Source: Bacteroidia bacterium
Lineage (GTDB): Bacteria > Bacteroidota > Bacteroidia > Bacteroidales > VadinHA17
Assembly: GCA_026391555.1 (NCBI GenBank)
Contig: JAPLEB010000093.1
Coordinates: 21,674-85,673, forward strand
Reading direction: 5' to 3'
Length of the DNA: 64,000 nt
Shown: positions 20,831 to 31,171 of the stretch, piece after piece
Numbering within the stretch: the stretch's first letter is position 1
Layout of the letters: each line of letters begins with the position of its first letter
Translations under genes and position numbers: made by a program
Notes under the pieces: model-generated
The model's input: the letters and a program-made list of their open reading frames with translations, nothing else
Databases searched by the model: none
Told to the model about the DNA's origin: nothing

Positions 20831-22180
20831 ATGAAAAAGAACCTCCTTACTCTATCCCTCATCAGCACACTGATAATCAGCATGATATCGTGTAAGCAAA
20901 AACCCACACCCCTCACCGACTACACAAAAGAATCAAAAGATAGTTATGAGGCACGTATGAAATGGTGGAACGACGCCCGCTTCGGTATGTTTATCCACTG
21001 GGGTGTTTATTCTGTTCCTGCAGGAATATATAACGGAAATGAAGTAAAAGGTGGCGGTGAATGGATAATGAACCGTGCCAAAATTCCAATTCCTGAATAT
21101 GAAAAATTTGGAAAAGAATTCAATCCGGTTAAATTCGATGCAGCCGAATGGGTAAGGATAGCTAAGGATGCCGGAATGAAATATATTGTTATCACCTCAA
21201 AGCATCATGATGGCTTTGGTCTGTGGAACTCAAAGGTTTCAAAATATGATATTGTGGATTTTTCCCCTTATAGAAAAGATGTTCTTAAAATGCTTTCTGA
21301 CGAGTGTGCTAAGCAGGGAATTACTCTTTGTTTCTATCACTCTATCATGGACTGGCACCATCCCGATGCAAATGCAGAAAACTGGGCAAAATACCGTGAG
21401 AACTATCTTAAGCCCCAGCTCAAAGAACTGCTAACCGGTTATGGCAAGCCTGGTGTTCTGTGGTTTGATGGGGAGTGGATAAAAGAATGGACTGAAGACC
21501 AGGGAAAAGATATTTACAATTACTTAAGGAATATTCAGCCCGATCTGATAATCAATAACCGCGTCGGGAAAGGACGCAAGGGAATGCAGGGAATGAATAA
21601 GGACACCAGCTTTGTCGGCGATTTCGGAACCCCTGAACAGGAAATACTTTCAACATCTTCTTCTATGGCATGGGAATCGTGCATGACAATGAATAACACG
21701 TGGGGATTTAAAACCAATGATACAAACTGGAAATCATCGGAAAACCTTATAAAAAACCTTGTTGACATTGTATCAAAAGGTGGTAATTTTCTCCTGAATG
21801 TTGGTCCGACATCGGAAGGGCTCATCCCGGCTGCCAGTGTTGAAAGATTAAAAGAGATGGGAAAATGGATCAAAGTGAACGGAGAGGCAATTTATGGTGT
21901 CAGACAACTGAAAAGTTATAAGGAGGGTGATGATCTGAGGTTCACTATTTCAGCAGATGGTAAATTGATCAACGCCTTCATAATGAACTGGCCAGGCAAA
22001 CAATTGAATATTAAACAGATAAAGCCTAATGATGGGTCAAAGATCCGAATGACCGGATATGATATCGATCTGAAATGGAATTATGATGTAGAAAAAGGAT
22101 TGACAATTGAACTACCGGATCAGGCCAATCTGCCATGCAAATTTGTCTGGGTTTTAAAGATTGAAGGCGCAGAAATTTAA
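20831..22180 (+). CDS. Alpha-L-fucosidase, GH29
   Basis: MKWWNDARFGMFIHWGVYSVPAG; GVLWFDGEW nucleophile region; lipobox-like signal peptide. Confidence 0.92.
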   Translation: MKKNLLTLSLISTLIISMISCKQKPTPLTDYTKESKDSYEARMKWWNDARFGMFIHWGVYSVPAGIYNGNEVKGGGEWIMNRAKIPIPEYEKFGKEFNPVKFDAAEWVRIAKDAGMKYIVITSKHHDGFGLWNSKVSKYDIVDFSPYRKDVLKMLSDECAKQGITLCFYHSIMDWHHPDANAENWAKYRENYLKPQLKELLTGYGKPGVLWFDGEWIKEWTEDQGKDIYNYLRNIQPDLIINNRVGKGRKGMQGMNKDTSFVGDFGTPEQEILSTSSSMAWESCMTMNNTWGFKTNDTNWKSSENLIKNLVDIVSKGGNFLLNVGPTSEGLIPAASVERLKEMGKWIKVNGEAIYGVRQLKSYKEGDDLRFTISADGKLINAFIMNWPGKQLNIKQIKPNDGSKIRMTGYDIDLKWNYDVEKGLTIELPDQANLPCKFVWVLKIEGAEI

Positions 22181-22210
22181 CCCAATTATTTTAATATATT
22201 GGATTTGTAG

Positions 22211-22230
22211 GGACGCATCACGATGCGTCC
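22211..22230. terminator. Bidirectional hairpin between convergent genes
   Basis: Perfect inverted repeat ggacgcatc-ac-gatgcgtcc followed by ttactatttt. Confidence 0.55.
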
Positions 22231-22233
22231 TTA

Positions 22234-22989
22234 CTATTTTATCCCTAACAGATCCATCACACCATTAATAAATGTCAGTGGATGAACCGGATTACCCGGG
22301 ACATAAAGATCAATATTATTCTCTTCAATAAATCTTCTGTCAAGAGCCGGACTTCCTTCAAAAATACCACCGCTGATAGCATCTGTCCCTGCAAGGATTA
22401 TAATTCTTGGTTCAGGAATTGATTCATAGCATATCTTTAATGCTTCTGACATATTTTCGCTCACCGGACCTGTAATAACTATTCCATCAGCATGGCGTGG
22501 TGAAGCAACAAACTCAATTCCGTAGCGGCCTGAGTCAAAATTCACATTGCCTGTAGCAGCAAGTTCCATTTCACAAGAATTATCTCCCCCGGCAGATACC
22601 TGGCGCAGCTTCAATGCACTTTTAAAAAGCCTTCTTATCTCTTTTCTTACCCTGTTTTCATCAAGTTGTACCGGAGTTTCAGAACCCGGTTTGATTATAA
22701 GTGCTTCCCTCACATTGGATGATATCCTGTAATCATTTGTGAACCTGATCTTTTCGGGGAGCAGGAACGAACATTCTTTACAGTAAACACATCTGCCCAT
22801 ATCTATAGATCTTGATTTACCATCAATGGCCATTACCGGGCAGACGGCAGAGACAGTTTTGATTTCATCTTTTGTTATATCACCTGAAATGACCGGCCTC
22901 CCTCTGAACAACGCTGAAACAGGCTGGGTACGAAGGTTTTTGACATATTGTCTGCCGTGACTCTTCAGAACTTTTATCTCTTTAAACAT
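22234..22989 (-). CDS. HyfI/NuoB-like small subunit fused to degenerate ferredoxin domain (Ehr-type complex)
   Basis: RYGIEFVASPRHADGIVITGPVS...PRIIILAGTDAISGGIF...VPGNPVHP; canonical Cys positions replaced by D, D and N. Confidence 0.85.
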   Translation of the reverse strand: MFKEIKVLKSHGRQYVKNLRTQPVSALFRGRPVISGDITKDEIKTVSAVCPVMAIDGKSRSIDMGRCVYCKECSFLLPEKIRFTNDYRISSNVREALIIKPGSETPVQLDENRVRKEIRRLFKSALKLRQVSAGGDNSCEMELAATGNVNFDSGRYGIEFVASPRHADGIVITGPVSENMSEALKICYESIPEPRIIILAGTDAISGGIFEGSPALDRRFIEENNIDLYVPGNPVHPLTFINGVMDLLGIK

Positions 22990-23012
22990 AGTAGTTCACT
23001 TACTGTATAAGA

Positions 23013-24533
23013 TTATAAATCGTTTCCGCAATACGACAGGTTAAAGCTCTTATTACACACCGGGAAATCCGATATTTCCTGATTGCGCACTGCCAAAGCT
23101 AAAGCCAACCAATTATGCATTGAAGGATCTTTGACTTTGTAATGTGCAATATTTCCATTATTATCAGTGATAGCGATGTGACAAATTTCACCTCTCCATC
23201 CTTCGACCATCGAGATTGCAAAGCTGTTTGGCTTTAACTTATATTCATAAACAGGCTTCTTGATGTCTTTAATTTTTTGTCGCCATATCTCAATAAGTTC
23301 ATGAATAATTTTCACCGATTCACGTGCTTCAAGATTACGCTCCATACCGCGTGCAAGAACATCGCCTGTCTCAAGAATTACCGGTCGAACCGGATAGTTT
23401 TTATAGTATTGAAAAGGATGTGTTTTTCGAATATCACGTAAAATCCCGCAGGTACGGGCAGCCATTCCAACGGCACCCAGGCTTAAAGCTTGTTGTCTGG
23501 TAAGTATCCCTATATCATCAAAACGGCCAAGAACACTTGGTAGGGAATAAATAAGATCAGTTACTTCAGAATATCGTCTATCTGTATCATCAAGTACTCT
23601 GAGCATTTCGTCCATAATATTATTACTCATGGGATAATTACTGCCTCCGGGGCGAACTAATCCCTTCCCAAAGCGATTTCCGCACCAAAATTGAGTAGTA
23701 TTTATTATTGTAGTTCTGAGCGCTTCACACACAACTTGTCCAAGCTGGTAAGCAACATCGCCGCATAAAGCAGCAGTGTCGCCAATGTGATTGGCAAGCC
23801 TTTCCATTTCCAAAGCGATGCACCTTTCGATCTGTAGCGCTTCGCTGACCTGAATACCAGCTAATGACTCAATAAGCTGCGAGTGAGCCAGTGCATGTCC
23901 AACTGAAGTATCTCCGGCAATGCTTTCTGAAAGAACACATCTTTGTAATGCATCGTTTTTTTCTATAAATAATTTTTCAATACCACGGTGCTGATACCCA
24001 AGTTGAATTTCGAGGTGTAAAACCTTTTCCCCGTTGCAGATAAACCTAAAGTGACCTGGTTCAATTATACCCGCATGTATCGGACCTACTCCCACCTCGT
24101 GCAACTCTTCGCTCTCAATCTCATAGAAAGGATAATTATCCATAATCTGTGACTTATCTGAACGTTCATGCGAATATCTAACCGGCTTTAACCATGGGTG
24201 CCCTTCGAATTTCACTCCAAAATTTTCATGAATCTCACGCTCAAAAATATGAAGCTGGGAGCAAACCGGAGTTAATGATTTCAATACAGGTTTATCCTTA
24301 TTAATCACGTGAGCAAACACTTTAATACTATTATTATTGTCATCAGCAATACAACAATAAAGTTTCAGTTTACCCGCTGATTCTACACCGTAATAGGCAA
24401 CGCAGTGTTTTACTTCATCTTTTAAAAAAGCCATAATCTGATCAAAAAAAATATCATATTTTAATATCGGTATTTCGTTAAGGTCAGTCGGTAATGAATT
24501 GTTTATTATTTCTATATATAGTTTTTGATCCAT
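23013..24533 (-). CDS. HyfG/NuoCD-like large subunit lacking NiFe-binding cysteines
   Basis: HEVGVGPIHAGIIEPGHFRF, LGYQHRGIEKL, ERLANHIGD; the CGIC motif position reads SIAGDTSVGHALAHS. Confidence 0.9.
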   Translation of the reverse strand: MDQKLYIEIINNSLPTDLNEIPILKYDIFFDQIMAFLKDEVKHCVAYYGVESAGKLKLYCCIADDNNNSIKVFAHVINKDKPVLKSLTPVCSQLHIFEREIHENFGVKFEGHPWLKPVRYSHERSDKSQIMDNYPFYEIESEELHEVGVGPIHAGIIEPGHFRFICNGEKVLHLEIQLGYQHRGIEKLFIEKNDALQRCVLSESIAGDTSVGHALAHSQLIESLAGIQVSEALQIERCIALEMERLANHIGDTAALCGDVAYQLGQVVCEALRTTIINTTQFWCGNRFGKGLVRPGGSNYPMSNNIMDEMLRVLDDTDRRYSEVTDLIYSLPSVLGRFDDIGILTRQQALSLGAVGMAARTCGILRDIRKTHPFQYYKNYPVRPVILETGDVLARGMERNLEARESVKIIHELIEIWRQKIKDIKKPVYEYKLKPNSFAISMVEGWRGEICHIAITDNNGNIAHYKVKDPSMHNWLALALAVRNQEISDFPVCNKSFNLSYCGNDL

Positions 24534-24541
24534 GATAATTA

Positions 24542-25969
24542 CTATTTAAGAAAAATGGAAATGCTCTGGTTAATAAGATCAACCAAAAAGGGCGGTTGAT
24601 AAAAGCACATAATAATCACTACTCCGAGAAGCACAAATTGGCTAATGGTTTCAGCAGGGTTAACTTTATCAGGTGGTCTCAGACTATCTTCATTTCTGGG
24701 GTCGGAAAAGATAATGTGCATGATCCTGGTGCTCATAGCATAGATTACAAAGCAAAGTAGCAAAATTGTAATAATCAGGATGAACCATTGATCATTGAAA
24801 ACCAACCCTTTAAATATCATAAACTCCATAATAAACAATCCCGACGGCGGAATGGCAAGAATGCAAATCATTCCTATAATAAGTACCAGGGCGCCAGCCG
24901 GGTAAAGTTTCATATATCTGCCGCTTTCATCTAATTTGAACGTATGGAGGACCCGTGACAACTGCCCCATTTGATAAAAAAGACTTGATTTTGTTAATGA
25001 ATGTAACACTAACAGAAGCAGCGCAGCATAATAACCAACACCCCCGACACCAACAGCTATGGCTACTAAGCCCATGTTTTCAAGACTTGAATATGCAAGC
25101 ATACGCTTAAGATGTTTTGCTTTAAGCATATATCCTGCGGCAATTAACAAAGACAATATTCCTGCAAGGATAAGAACATGATTCATGAAAGGCAAAATAG
25201 GTGATGAAGAAAACAAAGTATAAACACGAAAAATAGCCAGAAAACCGACATTCATCAATGTTGTGGAAATTAAAGCGCTTATTGGAGGCGGCGCTACAGA
25301 ATGTGCATCAATGGTAACAGTATGCATGGGAAAAAGTCCCATCTTCGTGCTGAAGCCAACCAGAACAAAAATAAATGCAATTTTCAGATACATGGGGTTG
25401 GCCTGATTAATAATATTGGCTAAAGATGTAAAAGAAAGATTAGCAGCATCTTCCCGGCCATAAATAAATCCTAAAAACAAAATACCCAGGTAAGCCAGAG
25501 CTATCCCTGTTGAACAGATAAAAACATATTTCCATGTTGCTTCAAGCGCCATTTCGGTGCGGTCGTGATATATCAGGGCTGCAACAGCCAATGAGGTAGC
25601 TTCGACAAAAATCCATAAAACAGTCATTCCATTTGCCAGGTATGCACCCGACATAAAAGTCATTAAAGCAATCAGGGCAGCATGATAAATATTATATTTT
25701 TTTACATCGTCACCGGCTGCATAAATAAATCCATGATAAACAGTTGGAATAGCTAAAAACGATAAAACTGAAAGTAATAACACCCCGGCGCTGTTATAAG
25801 TGAAATAGCTCAATTCGGTTTTATTTAAGTTAGTCCAGCAATAGAGAGTAAAAGCAATGTGCATCAATGCGAAACCGAGGGTTATAATTTTAGTAATAGT
25901 TTTACTTTTAAGTAAGACTATCGAGATACACATAAGTGATGAAATGATAAAAAAGCATAAAAGCGTCAT
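24542..25969 (-). CDS. HyfF / NuoN-L-like antiporter-type membrane subunit
   Basis: Many TM helices; VEATSLAV Glu and STKMGLFPMHTVTIDAHSVAPPPISAL Lys-containing motif. Confidence 0.88.
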   Translation of the reverse strand: MTLLCFFIISSLMCISIVLLKSKTITKIITLGFALMHIAFTLYCWTNLNKTELSYFTYNSAGVLLLSVLSFLAIPTVYHGFIYAAGDDVKKYNIYHAALIALMTFMSGAYLANGMTVLWIFVEATSLAVAALIYHDRTEMALEATWKYVFICSTGIALAYLGILFLGFIYGREDAANLSFTSLANIINQANPMYLKIAFIFVLVGFSTKMGLFPMHTVTIDAHSVAPPPISALISTTLMNVGFLAIFRVYTLFSSSPILPFMNHVLILAGILSLLIAAGYMLKAKHLKRMLAYSSLENMGLVAIAVGVGGVGYYAALLLLVLHSLTKSSLFYQMGQLSRVLHTFKLDESGRYMKLYPAGALVLIIGMICILAIPPSGLFIMEFMIFKGLVFNDQWFILIITILLLCFVIYAMSTRIMHIIFSDPRNEDSLRPPDKVNPAETISQFVLLGVVIIMCFYQPPFLVDLINQSISIFLK

Positions 25970-25972
25970 CTT

Positions 25973-26587
25973 TTAATCTTTTAGCGTTGTTAATTCGTTA
26001 GTATGCGGTTTGAGTCGTAATCCAAAAAAACCAAGAATCAGAACTCCAGCAAAAATGTCAAGTAATATCCCAATATTGATCAACATAGGCATTTTATTTC
26101 CAACAGCAAGTGAAAACATAAAAATCGCGTTTTCAATAATTAAAAAACCTATGAGATGTGAGATTATCAGTCTATGGGTTACTATCAGCAACAATCCGGT
26201 AAATAAAGTAAAGAGAGCTATTGCCATATATATTGTATTGATAAAAGGATTAATAAGAGAATTAGCCAATACAACACTTATCAATAATGCAAAAATTGAT
26301 AAAATCAGCAAATAAAATCCGGGCATTGCCTGATGGTGCACTTTAGATACGCCGGAACGATTAATGATCCTGACCAGAAGATATGGAATCAATAAAGCCT
26401 TAAAAACCAAAGACTCTGAGGCAATAAATATCAGGTTAACAGTACTGACTTCCTTTAGCTCAATTAAAGCTATACCACAAAGTAATAATCCCTGCAATCC
26501 AATCAGCCTGGAATAAATTATTAATCGCTCAGCAGAAGCAAAATATACCAGGGTTATAGCAAACAAAACTATCAGATAATTTACCAT
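25973..26587 (-). CDS. HyfE / NuoK-like membrane subunit
   Basis: Small multi-TM protein in the conserved operon position; IGFLIIENAIFMF. Confidence 0.8.
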   Translation of the reverse strand: MVNYLIVLFAITLVYFASAERLIIYSRLIGLQGLLLCGIALIELKEVSTVNLIFIASESLVFKALLIPYLLVRIINRSGVSKVHHQAMPGFYLLILSIFALLISVVLANSLINPFINTIYMAIALFTLFTGLLLIVTHRLIISHLIGFLIIENAIFMFSLAVGNKMPMLINIGILLDIFAGVLILGFFGLRLKPHTNELTTLKD

Positions 26588-26596
26588 ATCTCGTTA

Positions 26597-27508
26597 CTAT
26601 ATCAATTTATTAGTCAATATTAAAATTACCACAAAAGCTATCCATGCAATTGCAGAGATGGTAAGAATGAACTTGGGATTTAAATTCATTTTATTCCGTG
26701 CCCTGAACGATTCTATCAGGCCGATGATAATTGCAAATACCACCTGAACTGCCAGAAATAAACCAGTTTGCAAAAATATGTTCCATCCGGCAGGCACTAT
26801 GACATTGTACATTAATGAACCATAAATTGCAAATTTCAGGTACGACCCTAAATGAATTATTGCTTTATCAAAACCGCTGTTATCCAATATCATCACCTCA
26901 TGTATCATTGTGAGTTCGAGATGTGTTTTGGGGTCATCGACAGGGAGCCTGCTGTTTTCGATCATGGCTATCTGGACAAATAAATAAAATCCTATAATAC
27001 TGTATATCAACACATAATGATCTCCTGTAAGAAAGAAGTGGCTAAAGATATCCGAGAATGAAGTAAAACCGGTAAACATGGCAAAAGTGGCCAGCAAAAT
27101 AAAAAATGCAGGTTCCACAAGCATTGAGAAAAATGCTTCGCGATTGGCTCCCATCCCCCCGAAACTGCTGCCGGTATCAAGAGCAGCAAGAATAGTAAAA
27201 AACTTTCCGAAAGCAAGCAGGTAAGAGAAGAAAATAAAATCTCCTTCAAACGAAATAAGAGCCCTCTGATTTGCAAATGGTATTACAAGTGAAGCACACA
27301 AAGTACCTGACAATGCAACAACAGGCGCTATCTGAAATATTATTCCTGAGGTCTTGCTGAAAACACTTCCTTTCCTCACCAGCACTCCAATATCTTTTAT
27401 AGGCTGAAGTATTCCGGGACCTTTGCGTCCTGAAGTAATGCTTTTTGTTCGTAATATTATGCCGGGAAAAAAGAAAGCTGCAATTAAAATCAAAACAAAT
27501 CCTATCAT
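26597..27508 (-). CDS. HyfC / NuoH-like membrane subunit
   Basis: SSFGGMGANREAFFSMLVEPAFF and RLPVDDPKTHLELTMIHEVMILDNSG motifs. Confidence 0.9.
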   Translation of the reverse strand: MIGFVLILIAAFFFPGIILRTKSITSGRKGPGILQPIKDIGVLVRKGSVFSKTSGIIFQIAPVVALSGTLCASLVIPFANQRALISFEGDFIFFSYLLAFGKFFTILAALDTGSSFGGMGANREAFFSMLVEPAFFILLATFAMFTGFTSFSDIFSHFFLTGDHYVLIYSIIGFYLFVQIAMIENSRLPVDDPKTHLELTMIHEVMILDNSGFDKAIIHLGSYLKFAIYGSLMYNVIVPAGWNIFLQTGLFLAVQVVFAIIIGLIESFRARNKMNLNPKFILTISAIAWIAFVVILILTNKLI

Positions 27509-27510
27509 AC

Positions 27511-29502
27511 TCAGATAAGGTTAAAATAGGTTAACAAAAAGACAAGCAGCATAAATACAAACGCATATAGAATGTAATGCTGTATTTGTCCGGTCTGCAT
27601 TACTGCAATTTTTTTAAGAAGAGATGAAAACCAATCTATCGGTTTGTCAATAAGAAGCTTTTTGAAAATATCATCACTATGCGACACAAAGGTTCTTTTG
27701 CCGGGAAATATTTCATCTTCCCGGATGTCAACCATTATTTTTTTTGTCTGGAGCAATGGTTTTACAAGATGATTGTAATTATAGGCATATGATGTTGCAG
27801 TATATTGTTGTTTAAAGGTGCCTGCAGTATAGCCGCAACCCCATGTTGGGCCGACATCAATTTGTTTGGTCTTGAGATGGAAATGCCTGTAAACGAGCAA
27901 TATAATAATCGTAATAACAAAAATTCCACTCAGAATGCTTATTTGCGTGAGGTTATTGACAGAAGCTGCTGCTGCTATATTTGTATCGGGTATATTGAAA
28001 GCCGATGATACTATATTAAAAACAGGTTTCACAAAGAAGACTGAGGCTAATCCTATCAGCATTATAAAAGCTATGGTTATGAATTGAGGGAAAATCATCA
28101 CCCGGCTTACTTCTTTAGCCATTGATGCTTTTTCTGAACGTGGTTCTCCAAGGAAGACTATTCCAAACGCTTTAGTAAAACAGAAAATTGCCAGTCCCCC
28201 GATTAGGGCAAGTCCGACAATGCTTGACAGTATTACAATAGATTGATATAAGTTGGCTGCTGACAGGCTTTTAAACATGCCAACGTAAATAAGATATTCT
28301 GAAATAAAACCGTTGAAGGGAGGCAGACCGCAGATAGCTAAAGAACCTATTAAAAAGAGAATTGCTGTATATGGCATTTTCTTCATTAAACCGCCAAGAT
28401 GTTCAATGTTTCGTGTATGTGTGGCCGTGTACACCGAGCCTGCATTAAAAAAGAGAAGAGATTTGAATAAAGAATGATTCAACACATGTAGTAAGCCCCC
28501 GCTGAAACCGAGCAGGCTTAATGCGATATTTTTTGTAGCAAGGCCTATCACCCCCAATCCAATTCCGATACCTATAATACCAATATTCTCAATGCTATGG
28601 TATGCCAGCAATCGCTTAAGATCATGCTGAACGATAGCCATCATTACGCCAAGCACACCTGATATTAGAGAAACTGACAGAATGATGAGGCCAATCAAAA
28701 GCAGATCATTCTGAACCGACATAAGAACCCTTAAAATACCATAAATGCCCATTTTTATCATTACCCCCGACATTACACCCGATACATGCGATGGAGCTGC
28801 AGGGTGAGCTTCGGGGAGCCATGTATGCAAGGGAATAAAACCGGCCTTTATTCCAAACCCGATAAAAAACAGGATAAAAAGCAGAAAATTAGAATGGCTT
28901 GAGAAATATAGCCTGAGAGCATCAAAGCTCATTTGCCCGGTTGCTTTATCAACAATTAAAAAGCTGATTAAGATAAAAAACATGCCTACATGCATCTGTA
29001 TCAGGTAACTGATACCTGTTTTCATTATAGTGCGGTCTTCTGCATCAAAAATCACCAGGAGGAACGAAGACAGAGCCATTAATTCCCAGACAATTAGAAA
29101 CGACAAGCCATCGCGGATCATAACTACCATTATCATCGAAAGGTAGAGCCACAGGTACGAGAAGTAATGTATTGAAAAATGTAACGCGTTTTTGCTTTGA
29201 TAATACGACTGGAGGTATCCCCTGGCATAAAGGAACCCTATAAAAACAGTTATATTAACCACGATGATAAAGAATGCAGAAAGCTTGTCAATTATAAAGA
29301 CAAGACCGTTTTGCAGGAAAGGTAATTTTAGCTGTATTTCAAGTATTTGTTTATCATTTGAAACCAATTCAAAGCACCACATTGAGCTTAATATGATCCC
29401 ACTTGTAAGCAAAAACAGTGTATAGAAATACTTTAGAGATTTGGGAATAAAAAAAACAGCGAATGACAGAAGTAAGATAATAAAAAATAATAATGTATTC
29501 AT
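27511..29502 (-). CDS. HyfB / NuoL-like antiporter-type membrane subunit
   Basis: LIVWELMALSSFLL, GIKAGFIPLHTWLPEAHPAAPSHVSGVMSGVMIKMGIYG. Confidence 0.92.
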   Translation of the reverse strand: MNTLLFFIILLLSFAVFFIPKSLKYFYTLFLLTSGIILSSMWCFELVSNDKQILEIQLKLPFLQNGLVFIIDKLSAFFIIVVNITVFIGFLYARGYLQSYYQSKNALHFSIHYFSYLWLYLSMIMVVMIRDGLSFLIVWELMALSSFLLVIFDAEDRTIMKTGISYLIQMHVGMFFILISFLIVDKATGQMSFDALRLYFSSHSNFLLFILFFIGFGIKAGFIPLHTWLPEAHPAAPSHVSGVMSGVMIKMGIYGILRVLMSVQNDLLLIGLIILSVSLISGVLGVMMAIVQHDLKRLLAYHSIENIGIIGIGIGLGVIGLATKNIALSLLGFSGGLLHVLNHSLFKSLLFFNAGSVYTATHTRNIEHLGGLMKKMPYTAILFLIGSLAICGLPPFNGFISEYLIYVGMFKSLSAANLYQSIVILSSIVGLALIGGLAIFCFTKAFGIVFLGEPRSEKASMAKEVSRVMIFPQFITIAFIMLIGLASVFFVKPVFNIVSSAFNIPDTNIAAAASVNNLTQISILSGIFVITIIILLVYRHFHLKTKQIDVGPTWGCGYTAGTFKQQYTATSYAYNYNHLVKPLLQTKKIMVDIREDEIFPGKRTFVSHSDDIFKKLLIDKPIDWFSSLLKKIAVMQTGQIQHYILYAFVFMLLVFLLTYFNLI

Positions 29503-29657
29503 TATTTACAGAAATCTTTTCGAACTGAACAGCAAATTTGTGGCCGCGAAGGTAAAAAATAATCTCCCTTAATTTTACTTTTTACAGCAAATTCAGCGTA
29601 AAAATCTGAGTAATCTGTGTTAATCTGCGAGATCACCGCGCACCGCACACCGAACCA

Positions 29658-31148
29658 CTATTTCACATTCAGCTGCATCTTCGCTTCTGCCTCTTTCAGT
29701 TCCAGAACTTTGGTTGTGCCTCCGGTTTCGAGATTTATCCCGTGAGGTTTATTGGTTTTCCATGAGCCTCCGGTAAAGTCAGGTATATCAATTGATTGCG
29801 ATCTGTTTGCTACGGACCATTCACTTAGTGGTGCGATTGAGCTCCAGAGAGCACCGTCGTAGACATTCTCATCAAGAGGCAGGCCATTTCGCAAACAGTC
29901 AATCAACCGCCAGTCCATAATGAAGTCCATGCCGCCATGTCCACCGACTTTCTTTGCCATTTCCCCTACCCTCTTCACAATTTCAGGAGTATATTTATCC
30001 TGTACCTCTTTCATCTCATCATCCTTTAACCAGCTATGCCCCAAGGCTATACGCTCCTCGGGATACTTCATTGCACCACCGGCAGTACCACTAACAACAT
30101 GCAGCCTTGAATAGGGCCGAACCGATGAAACATCGTGCTGTATCATTATTGTCCTGCCGTTACTGGTTTTTACCAGGGAAGTATTCATATTACCACGGAA
30201 GTTTTTATTTGCGTAGGGAGCAAAGAAAGAGTCACCTGCGGCAAGCAGATTTGCATGTTTCCCCATAGTAAAATCTATTGTCGACATGGAAGTAAGATAA
30301 TCCATCTTATCGCCACGGTTTATATTCATTATCTGGCAAATAGGCCCCAGTCCATGTGTCGGATAGAGGTTACCGTTCCGGGTAGCATTCTCTTTCAGAC
30401 GCCACATATCGGTATAAGCACCATCGGATTGTTTATCATCAAGCGGTTTCTTGAAGTTATATCCCATAAGGTTGTGAATATAAGCGCCTTCACCATGAAC
30501 AAGATCACCAAACAAGCCCTGGCGGGCCATATTAAGAGTAAGGAGTTCGAAGAAATCATAACAGCAGTTTTCAAGCATCATGCAATGCTTTTTGGTTCTT
30601 TCCGAAGTCTCCACAAGTTGCCATGCATCATCAATAGTGCGTGCAATTGGTACTTCGCAGGCAACATGTTTTCCGTTCTCCATTGCATAAACCGAGATAG
30701 GTGTGTGCAATATCCATGGGGTACATGTATAGATAAGATCAAGGTCAGGAAGCTCCACTAGATTTTTCCAGCTGTTTTCATCGCCAAAAAACTCCCGGGC
30801 AGCAGGTCTTCCGATACTTGTGAGGTACTTCTGTGAACCTTCCACTGCTACCTTTCGGAGATCGCCCAAAGCTGTTATCTCAACACCCTCAATATAGGAT
30901 AACCGTTTAACGGCTCCGCTTCCCCTGTCGCCCAGACCGATAACACCAACTCTTACTAAAGGAAGAGCAGGCGCTGCATAACCGCACATATTAAAACGCT
31001 GTGAATGAGATTTTTTAACTGATTCCAGAATACCTGCCATATTTGATTCGGGTTGTTTTGAAATACAACCGGGTATTAAACCACCAGTCATGGCTCCTGC
31101 ACCGGCGAATGTTGCTGTCTTTAAAAAATTACGGCGATTACTTGTCAT
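29658..31148 (-). CDS. Tat-exported Gfo/Idh/MocA family protein, GH109-like
   Basis: RRNFLKTATFAGAGAM leader, VRVGVIGLGDRGSGAVKRLSYIEGVEITALGDLR, GKHVACEVPIA. Confidence 0.82.
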   Translation of the reverse strand: MTSNRRNFLKTATFAGAGAMTGGLIPGCISKQPESNMAGILESVKKSHSQRFNMCGYAAPALPLVRVGVIGLGDRGSGAVKRLSYIEGVEITALGDLRKVAVEGSQKYLTSIGRPAAREFFGDENSWKNLVELPDLDLIYTCTPWILHTPISVYAMENGKHVACEVPIARTIDDAWQLVETSERTKKHCMMLENCCYDFFELLTLNMARQGLFGDLVHGEGAYIHNLMGYNFKKPLDDKQSDGAYTDMWRLKENATRNGNLYPTHGLGPICQIMNINRGDKMDYLTSMSTIDFTMGKHANLLAAGDSFFAPYANKNFRGNMNTSLVKTSNGRTIMIQHDVSSVRPYSRLHVVSGTAGGAMKYPEERIALGHSWLKDDEMKEVQDKYTPEIVKRVGEMAKKVGGHGGMDFIMDWRLIDCLRNGLPLDENVYDGALWSSIAPLSEWSVANRSQSIDIPDFTGGSWKTNKPHGINLETGGTTKVLELKEAEAKMQLNVK

Positions 31149-31171
31149 GATGAAAGTATTTTCAGGTTAGA

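Noticed and set aside
22234-29502. Functional [NiFe] hydrogenase-4 / formate hydrogenlyase
   Set aside because: NiFe-binding cysteines are absent in the large subunit and no hydrogenase maturation or formate dehydrogenase genes are in the window.
30135-30761. 208-aa + strand ORF
   Set aside because: Antisense to the well-supported Gfo/Idh/MocA (GH109-like) gene; no motif support.
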